Of a stretch of 64,000 bases of DNA, positions 56,242-64,000 are shown one piece after another. Every line of letters starts with the position of its first letter. The stretch's first letter is position 1. Origin of the DNA: Periplaneta americana (lineage: Eukaryota; Arthropoda; Insecta; Blattodea; Blattidae). Both the position numbers and the translations under genes were made by a program. The notes beneath the pieces were generated by a model that was not told where the DNA came from, searched no databases, and saw nothing but the letters and a program-made list of their open reading frames with translations. The stretch spans positions 161,532,602 to 161,596,601 of the forward strand of contig NC_091132.1 in assembly GCF_040183065.1 (NCBI RefSeq), in the 5' to 3' direction.

Positions 56242-56337
56242 GACACAAAGGGCAGTTCCTCCAAAATCAGTCGGACTCAAAACCCCTGAATCTTTCTACA
56301 GGCATCCATTCTACGCAGAAGAAAGAATCCATTCTCA
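56242..56337 (+). other. Candidate stray exon of the zinc-finger gene family
   Basis: The acceptor TTCTTGCAG and the donor CA|GTAAGTT bound 96 nt that are open when entered in phase 2, the phase of the family's finger exon: TQRAVPPKSVGLKTPESFYR then HPFYAEERIHS. Joined to an acidic exon ending AG it would read Arg at the junction. It may be a relic linker of a lost finger exon, a cassette exon, or chance. Confidence 0.3.
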
Positions 56338-56532
56338 GTAAGTTATTTACATTCCAATACAGCAGTTTTAATAGCATATTATCACAGTCTAATACCTACA
56401 GTCGCGCAACTTCAACACTTTTTTTGCCAACATTCGCGACACTAGCGCCCAAGCGGCAGGCAAGGCACTGGTAATATTGTTGATACAATCCGTTGCTTAC
56501 GTGATTACGTGTAATCTCGTAAGCAACGATAC

Positions 56533-57847
56533 AATCACAGTCTACTATATACAGTCGCGAAGCTTGAGGTGTTTTTTTTGCAAATCTCGTGATAAATCGC
56601 TCCAAGCGGTTAGCAACTAGAAACAATTGACTGTGCATGGTCGACTTTGGACTGTGTCGTATTTCTATCGAGTGCTAGCTCGTTGCGTATTTCACATTGA
56701 TGCTTGTGAAATGTTCGTTTTTGGTTGTAATGGAAATGTTAATGGCTAAAATATAATAATTGGAATAATAATAATATGGGACAAGGAGGAGACGTTTGTA
56801 GTGCTATAAATTGTAGCAACAGTAAGAGAAAGAGGCCAGAGTTTTCCGATTTCCGAAAGATTCAGAGAGGTTCCTGGGTTTCCACAAGATGCTGTGCAGA
56901 AACAAAACTCTTAATTTTAAAGTTCTTTGTGACTGTCAGAATACATTATATCTTTAAATTTCATAATGAAATGTTTCAGTCTAACCGAAAGGACATTAGA
57001 TACCGGTTAAAGTTCTGTCACTTAGGCTGCTAAATTTCCAGAGAAATAAAGGTTAGGTCTACTTTTTTTTCAGATGATATATTTTTAATTGTAGCTATTA
57101 ATTTGTTATTATTTTTTATGTGTTATTTTACTAAAGACGTAGAAAAATTAAGTTTGTTTTAATGAAATTTATTGATCACGTTTTATTTTCAATTCTGGTG
57201 GGATTATTATTGCTTAGGCCTACTTTTTTTTTTCAAAGAATATGTTTTTAATTATAGCTGTTAATTTTGTTGTTATTTTTATTTGTTGCTTTACTAGAGA
57301 CGTAGAAAAAGTATGTTACAATAAAATTTATTGATCACGTTTTATTTCCAATTCTGGTGTGATTATTATTGCTTAACCTCATCCCACTTTGTTAACTACG
57401 TAAGCCTACAATACAAGTACCGGTACACGTAAGTTACTCCATTAATTCATATTTCCATTATTATTGTTGTAAAGAGAAATGCAAATTAATATTTATTGGT
57501 TTCATAGTTAATTGTCGCTATAATCTTGAATGAGTGAAGCTATTATAGTAAATTTCAGTTCGTTTTGCACAAACAAAAATTATGTTGCAGGTATCTTCGA
57601 GTTTATGGTGGAATTTAATATACTTCATTAAAATAATAAATTAACTTTATACATTTAATATTTCAATAATGGAAGGAAGGTGTTAATTTTTCCCAAAGAA
57701 CACGACAACGAAAGTGTAACATATTTTGTCGTCTGCTAGGAGAGAGATCTGCGATGATGAGGCGATAGCAGCGATCCTAGTGGTGGGCAACTACCCATGT
57801 TTGCATTTTTACTACATATTGAGCTTCGCGAATGTATATAGTAGACT
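56533..57847 (+). mobile_element. P-like THAP element nested in the 56390 element
   Basis: The termini ACAGTCTACTATATACAGTC and the complement GTATATAGTAGACTGT are inverted; the subterminal GCGAAGCTT/AGCTTCGCG also match. GATACAATC (56524-56532) and GATACTATC (57848-57856) look like a 9-bp target duplication with one change. An internal pair of ~90-bp direct repeats (CACGTTTTATTTYCAATTCT at about 57178 and 57336) is present. Confidence 0.6.
56776..57033 (+). pseudogene. THAP-domain N-terminus of a P-like transposase, frameshifted
   Basis: The open frame starts MGQGGDVCSAINCSNSKRKR. The THAP signature C-x4-C is followed, in a neighbouring frame, by FRFPKDSER at about 56846, the F-x-x-F-P-x-D motif. 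Back in the first frame SWVSTRCCAET resembles the W-V-x-x-x-R-R stretch. Small indels have broken the domain. THAP domains form the DNA-binding end of P-element transposases (family knowledge). No catalytic part is seen. Confidence 0.5.
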
Positions 57848-57914
57848 GTGATACTATCTCGTTCAGCCAGCACGTGCTTTAAGGGATGCGAGATGTTATA
57901 AACGTTTTAATCAT

Positions 57915-58037
57915 GCGTCGGAATAAAGGCAGTATGTGCAATGACAAAAATTGCAGTAACAACAAGTTTAAATCTCCGAATCTGTCGTTCTTCAGATTCC
58001 CTAAAGACCAAGAGAAAATCATAAATCAGCCATAACC
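57915..58037 (+). pseudogene. THAP-domain start of the outer P-like element
   Basis: Forty codons, MRRNKGSMCNDKNCSNNKFK, SPNLSFFRFPKDQEKIINQP-stop. C-x4-C and F-x-x-F-P-K-D are in one frame, better kept than in the inner copy, but the stop falls before the C-x2-H ligands. Parallel to 56776 in sequence and position. Confidence 0.5.
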
Positions 58038-58547
58038 AATAATCCACGTTGTAGGTAGCCTACGTATTGTGTTCTGTAAAATATTTATTAGTTATCAGTT
58101 ACCTATTTGTATGTCAAAGTGAATACCTGTTATAGTATATTATTTTTTTGCATAGATCATATGTGTAAATGTGTAACCATTCCGATTTTGGATAATGTAT
58201 CTAGAGTTTTTAATGCAAGTAATTCCATAATTTTTGTATTCGTGTTTATTTATTTATATTTTTCAGAAGTTCAATGTTATATTGCATTCAAGTAGGGATC
58301 ATGGTGTTAATTTTTCAAGAATTCATGGAGTACTGTAATCCTTTTGCGAAATATTCACTTCTTGAATAAATCCGGACTGTGTCGATAAAATTTCTGATGT
58401 GTTGGTGTAGATTCATGTGGCAGACGTATTAAGTTCTCAAGAAATAAAAGAGCCTTTTTAAATGTAATATAAAAAGCAATCTTTTGTGTAATAATTTGCA
58501 TGACTGTTAACTGTTATTGGTGTTGATTTTACATTCCCAGTAATTAT

Positions 58548-58780
58548 TTGAGCCGTTCAGAGCAGAAGTGGTTAAGTCAAAATTAGGTAATGAGGTTTAA
58601 AGTAAAAATTCTGTAAAATACAGCGCAAAGTAGCAATTAATATATCCTTCGTACTATTCACTGACTACTAATAGTTTAAATAAATTCAATATTAACTGCT
58701 ACTTTGCGCTGTATTTTACAGAATGTTTACTTTAACCCTCATTACCCATTTTTGACTTACACCACTTCTGCTCTGAAAAT
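58548..58780. mobile_element. Palindromic MITE, copy 2
   Basis: Same arms as 14269-14507 (GAGCAGAAGTGG, GGTAATGAGG, CTGTAAAATACAGCGCAAAG), mirrored around CACTGACTACTAATAG. Confidence 0.8.
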
Positions 58781-59660
58781 AAAATTAGGCCTACATTTTC
58801 TGAGTTAATATTGAAGTTACAATTTTTCCAACAAAATTGTGTGTTCATTTATTTGTTCTCACCTACGTCATATTAACAGTAAGTGCATGTAAATTACGTA
58901 TTATATAGGTAGGATAAGTTAAAATTAAGCGTATGTGTGAAAACTGGAAATGTAATGTAAAATGCGGTAAACTTGCCGTAAAAATTTACACCATAATATC
59001 AGCACTATTTGTGACTCAAAATAATAAAGGAAATGCCGGTTCTTAAGAAATGGAAAAATAATGAACTTCATAAATCAATGTCATGTTAAGGTTTAAATCC
59101 TCCCCTTTTTTATTTTTCAAGTTTACCTCAGCGGCCGAGTTTACCCCAATTTGCGGTATGGAAAATAGTTAATTTCTCAGGAAATAGGGAGAGGAGTTCA
59201 CCACGCGATGTACCCTACGAGATATGGCCTACAATTTTGAAGCTACTAATTTTGACTCTTCTCACAGTAAATATAGAGTTCCACTGATTCATCAATATAT
59301 TTAGGAATGAATTGAATTAACCGTACACGTACGAACAATTATATTATTTCAAAGCATGATACGTGATCAGGGCCAAGATTCAGTTGTAAGGAGCAGAAAG
59401 AATTATGTTTTTTCCCAGCTTCTGAAACTTGTAGATTAACTGCGTGTGAAATTCTTCTAGGATTCTAAAGTAAAATTAATAAGAACATATACACTTACTG
59501 TATAGCATAAAAATATAAAATAAATTACGCAAAACCCATTTTCTGATGTGTTATCATATGTAGTGTGCACACTGTTAACTTGCCTGCCGCTAGAGGGCTA
59601 CTGTCGCGCCAGCTGTCAAATGTTGACATATTTTATACATATGAGTTGCGTGACTTGTGA

Positions 59661-59692
<32 letters not shown>

Positions 59693-59694
59693 CT
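58781..59694. other. Upstream region of gene C, with TTA microsatellite
   Basis: No coding supported. TTA repeats at 59661-59690 end immediately before the proposed first exon of gene C. Promoter elements could not be identified with confidence. Confidence 0.4.
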
Positions 59695-59834
59695 TGGTCA
59701 CGGCTTACTTGATCAGATAGAAGACTGTTTAGCGTTATTGGAAATTGGAATGTTATATTTTAGATTCAGAACGGTAAAGATGTAAGGAATACTAAAAAAG
59801 TCAGGTTAATTTTCCATATTAACGTGTTATAGAG
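59695..59834 (+). other. Gene C: likely non-coding first exon
   Basis: GGTCACGGCTTACTTGATCA through TTATAGAG, ending at donor GTAAGT (59835). It aligns with 25594-25719 before gene A, including the intron start GTAAGTCTTTG. It would splice to 61527, two bases before the ATG. Confidence 0.55.
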
Positions 59835-61526
59835 GTAAGTCTTTGCCCATAAATGTTATCAGTCTTTAACCGTATACTTTGAGAATAATATTATATTACA
59901 TGATTTCAATGTTTACCGTTGCAATTAAAGTAGAAAACAAACATATTGTTTTACTTTTTTACGCCAGTCATTTTCCCCAACAATTCCAAAGAATTATTTG
60001 AAATGTTTTGTTGTTCACTTTTCATTCTTTTCCTAAACATATATTGGGTAAAGTTCTTTACAATTCTTTTTGTGTGTTGTATTCGATTGATTTCGTATGG
60101 ACTCCTAAGGTTTTACCTAACCTATCACAGATTCATATATGCAACGTGTTTAAACGGAGTACGAACGGAACTACCTCAGCGCTAGTTTAACCGATTTTTA
60201 ACGGGATATGTAAATCTGACGATTAATTATCCTTTCATTGTCCCACACGTGTGCTTATATAAAGCGAAACTGACGATTGGCTCAATCATAATGTTCGTTT
60301 AGATGAAAGTGTCTGTGAAGTATAATTTTTACGAAGAAAAATCTGTGCAATCAATATTACTGTTACCACAGTCTGTAGGCTATAGTTTTACTTATTCTGT
60401 GTCCGGTTACTTTATAACACGTCCTTTCCACGTGTTTTTGAGAAATTAACAATGAAGTGACCTTTTTTATTTTTGTCTGACATTAAAAGTTTTGTGTACG
60501 GATATTTGCAGCTCAAAGTGGCTAATTGTATAGCCTATATAGACACACATTAATGTATACCAAATTTTGTTTCCCAACTTTTCCCTTATTTTCGATATGT
60601 CTGCAAATTGACTATAGGTGGAAAACATTTTTGTATAATGGAATGTTAAATGTGGCTAGCAGCCTTGTCAGGCTAGCAACACTAAAACCCACCGATTTAA
60701 CAACCAAATTCAGCACAATTACACACATGGCTTTGGAATGCATTCTCGTAAGGTACACTATAATACTGCACAGTACATAGATATGTTAATTAATGTATTG
60801 TACTTACATTTCTCTCTGTTTCTAACACTGGTTTAATGCCCCTCCGGTATTCACATTTTTATTATCGTTACATTACTTTTAGAAATTGACATATCTTCCA
60901 TTGCATAAAAGTTCTTTATAAAGTGTTTAAACATATGTATGTATTACACATATATATTATTTAGGTAGCCTATGTAGGCCTATTTGTTTGTATTCAGTAT
61001 TATTTGTTTAAATGTGGTGTATATTAAGCAATTTAATTTTAGGCAATCGAAAATATAATTGTTACGCAATTTTAATAGTTTAAAATCATTAATAAATTAC
61101 AAAGAAATGAAAATCATATCAGAACAGGAAGAATGTAAAAAAGTTAACAACAGGAAAGCAAAGATGGGACTAGCGTGGTAGAGATTGGGAATTTGGAGTT
61201 TAAAAAATAGATGAGACGTAGGAAAATATATCTGTTCTTATGTAATCAAAAAGAAGACGCGTTACACGTTTTATTATCTTGCCCAGAAAATGAAAAAAAA
61301 AAATGATATTGAAGAGCCATTACTAAAACTATAGGCCTATGTAGAAATAGCGTTTAGGAAATTGTATAGAGCAGTACCTAAATGGAAGAAAATCAAGGGA
61401 ACTTGGATTATATTTGTTTATAGTAAAGAAAAAAAATAAGAAGGAAAATGTGGTATAAACATATGTATATAAATGAGAAATAGTAATTAAAGAGTTCACT
61501 GTCAGTGTCTTATATCTTTGTTTCAG
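59835..61526. other. Gene C intron 1, nothing recognised
   Basis: AT-rich intron sequence. Short open frames at 59946-60185 and 60526-60780 show no splice context or family motif. Confidence 0.5.
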
Positions 61527-61624
61527 TGATGATGGAAGTGATCAAGAAGGAACCTGAGGTGGACCCGTTGACTATACAATCGAGTGATTGCACTGATACA
61601 GATGAGAAGAAGCCCATATCTGAG
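61527..61624 (+). CDS. Gene C: first coding exon of a C2H2-type zinc-finger gene (partial gene)
   Basis: The acceptor TTTGTTTCAG precedes TG and then ATG at 61529. The exon encodes MMEVIKKEPEVDPLTIQSSD then CTDTDEKKPISE, 32 codons in phase 0 to GTAAAT. It is homologous to gene A's first coding exon (M-x-x-I-K-x-E-x-E-V-D-P-L). Two ATGs are adjacent; the family start suggests either serves. No later exon is visible before 64000, so the fingers lie to the right, and zinc-finger identity is inferred from the shared N-terminus. Confidence 0.75.
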
Positions 61625-64000
61625 GTAAATTGAAAGTCTCTTATTAAGTAATTGCTATATGCGACGTGTATAACATTGTCGAATATGACATAAGATTACT
61701 TGAGTGTATCTGCCAGTTTATGGTTAGCAGACTTTTTTATATAGACTAAGAAATTTCTAATGTAAAGTCTATTATCGTACTTTTCCTCATGCCACGTGTT
61801 ATGTGCTTCATTTTTACTCTTTTGTAATATTTTAAGAGGTGATGAAGGACTCTAGTTTGAACTGAGTTTTAAGATATCATTCAATCAAAATGCTTTTCAT
61901 AAAGACTTAATTTGTTAATGGCTTCTGTATTCTATTGAATATAGTAAGTCAGGTCAAAGAACTGAATTGCACTATACGTGAGTAGCTGTTTGTATAGCTC
62001 TCAAATACATGTGGTAGGGCAGGTGTAGCTTTAAAGTCTAGCACCATCGTGACAAACATAGATGAGCTCCTGTGAAGCAGGTCTCCTTTTTACAATAAAT
62101 TCTGTACGCAACATAGTTTAATTGTAAGTGCTAGTAATTAATTAAGATTAGCAGAGGTAATGTTTAATTTTCCAGATACGTTACCCTCTATTATTTTGCT
62201 GTTCAGGTTTGCGATTTACATGCAACAAAAATCCATGTTAATAAAAATGTAACCAATTATTTCCAAGTAATACAGAATAGTCCGGATCAGCATACTTCAT
62301 ACCCTAAGAATGAAACCTAACCATTTTTCCCCATTATTACATATGCTAGTGGATTGTTGTGATTTTCTAGCTTGCAGGTTGAATTTTCTTTTACCAACTT
62401 CGTTTCGAATTTCGATACTGACAAATACTACAAATGGTAGTGATTTTGTAACTGGTACGTTGGCAGCTGAGACAAATATCGACAATAATTATCGGTACTG
62501 GAGTTCCATGAAATTGAGATTGTAGTAGATTTCTGAGCCAGTTACTGGAAGCTAGTGAAATTTGAACATACTAATAATTAATTAATATCAGTGCTTTTAT
62601 TAATATATAATAGTTATTTTATGTGTTGCGTTGTGGTTACAATTCAAGACTATAGTCAGGTAAGTTTTCGGAGTTAGTACTAATAATTTCATGTGGTCAA
62701 ACAAAATACCTTTTTAAGTTAGGTCTCGTGAGTCAGTTGTTAGTCAAACCAATGAATTTCGTATTGCCAGACAAAATACTTGTCATGTTGATCCCTTTGT
62801 CGTATAGTTTGCCTACGAAAATATATGACAAATTATTGAATTATTTAGAATAACCTTCCAACATAGAGTACGGTAAGTAAAGGAGTAATTTATTACTTAG
62901 GATTGTGTAATATCTGGTAACAGTTTGCAACACTGACAAGACGGCAATATTTGCTGATTAGGAACTGTTCTTATGTGAACCTCACTATAGCAATAGTAAA
63001 GTACGTTGCACTGCTTGACAGTATATATTTAACCATTCTGCTTAATTACCGAAGAGAAATAAATCCATGACACAAACATAGTAGGCAGGGAGAGGGGAAG
63101 GAGAAGGGGAGGGAGATAGAGAGAAAGAAAGAGAGAAAGAGCGAGAGAGAGAGACGTTTCCTTGCATTTGAAATAAATTTTGCAAATAAAATATTGCTTT
63201 CTGTGTTTATTATGCTTATTTTGACTCATAACTTATGTTCTGTTGAATACACATGGTACTTTTCCGAAATCAGACTTTTAATTTGAAGGAACTTCAGTGA
63301 CAATTCACTTATCTATAGCGAAGTATGAAGCTAAGGTGAGTGGAGTTCATGGGGTGCGCAGATTCTTCTTCATATGTTTAACAGACTCCATATACAACTG
63401 TACTTGCATTGTTTTATACTTCAAGACAGAGACGGTAAAATTTGAGCATGCCATTTATTACTTGTTTTTCCTTTAAGAATTGCTGAAATTTAAACTGCAA
63501 TATTATTTTAAGTTTAAGAGTCAAAGAAAATCTATCTTACCACTTCTTTTCATCATTGACAAGGTGCAAGATCCTATATCATACAAGATAAAGCAGATAG
63601 CGTATTGTAGTGAAACAAATAATTTTCTTCTTGATTTAGAAATCTTAATAAAAACTCATAACTCTTTATGATTCCTGTTGATTAATTGATCTCTTTATTT
63701 ATACTTGATTAATTTATTTGTCTTTATATACAGAAATGATCTTAATTCTACCAAAATTTATTAAATTTGTAACATAGCTGTAATCCATTGTAGGTACAGA
63801 ATATCTTAAAGATGTTCCTCAAGATGGGTTTGTTGTACTTTTTTTTAGGTGATGTCAGTTTTGCGACTCAATCCATGCATAAGCTCGGAGATAGGAAGTT
63901 ACTTTGACTAAATAGCATCATGGATAACATTCCAATACAAAAGTTGGGGCTGAGTTTGGTATATCAGAAAAAATTTATAATACAAAAAAATATTCTGTCC
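61625..64000. other. Gene C intron, nothing recognised
   Basis: AT-rich sequence with a GAGA-rich tract at 63090-63155. No exon with proper splice sites and family resemblance was found. Confidence 0.45.

Larger units (their letters stand above)
56390..58045 (+). mobile_element. P-like THAP element, interrupted by a relative
   Basis: It begins ACAGTCTAATACCTACAGTC and is interrupted at GATACAATC by the 56533-57847 element. After it, 57915-58037 encodes a THAP-like start, MRRNKGSMCNDKNCSNNKF then SFFRFPKDQEK. No right terminus is identified, so its end is uncertain. Confidence 0.45.

Noticed and set aside
59946-60780. Short hydrophobic open frames
   Set aside because: They lie in gene C's first intron, are biased by T-rich composition, and have no splice sites or family resemblance.

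Overview
The window is AT-rich, intron-rich nuclear DNA from an insect. The evidence is the kind of C2H2 zinc-finger genes present (short acidic 5' exons opening with M-x-x-I-K-x-E-x-E-V-D-P-L), the RTE and Penelope retroelements, several tRNA-derived SINE families, Tc1/mariner, Mutator, Harbinger and P-like transposons, and a nuclear copy of insect-type cox2 and cytb. The mix resembles what I know of blattodean (cockroach) genomes. That placement is inference from memory and was not tested.

Host genes. Three C2H2 zinc-finger genes lie head to tail on the + strand. Gene B is the 3' part of a gene whose start is left of the window: an acidic exon at 7706-7788 and a four-finger terminal exon at 15539-16010. 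Gene A appears complete: a non-coding first exon ending at 25719, coding exons at 36373-36465, 42304-42414 and 44676-44758, and a terminal exon at 50753-51932 with eleven good fingers and one ruined finger, about 488 aa in all. Gene C starts near 59695 with a non-coding exon like that of gene A, has its first coding exon at 61527-61624, and runs off the right edge. Exon phases agree across the family (0, 0, then 2 into the finger exon). These are probably lineage-expanded DNA-binding regulators made by tandem duplication.

Everything else is mostly mobile DNA. 595-7350: a pogo/Tigger-like TIR element holding a ~145-bp minisatellite, split by a 3.8-kb element with an 8-bp target duplication, which holds a palindromic Helitron-ended element, which holds a further TIR element. 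7895-10620: Harbinger-like element with ~370-bp inverted repeats. 12481-15230: a hAT-like element, microsatellites, a fold-back MITE and a LINE tail. 17310-22690: a decayed Mutator-like transposase in three pieces. 23336-25575: TTAA MITE, Penelope fragment, Tc1-like tail and RTE fragment. 26560-30000: decayed RTE LINE, SINEs and a scrambled mitochondrial insert. 30809-35690: TIR element containing a SINE containing an RTE copy, then a second RTE copy with a long intact frame. 37345-41535: reverse-strand LINE pieces and a SINE. Within gene A's later introns: a MITE with a solo LTR, a Tc1/mariner copy, a SINE, a second solo LTR, and a 3-kb element with subterminal repeats. Downstream of gene A: an R2-like LINE remnant, P-like elements with THAP-type reading frames, and a 15-bp minisatellite of nearly 1 kb.

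No rRNA gene, functional tRNA gene, CRISPR array or prokaryotic-type regulatory element was found. Element boundaries come from inverted ends and target duplications read by eye and may be off by a few bases.
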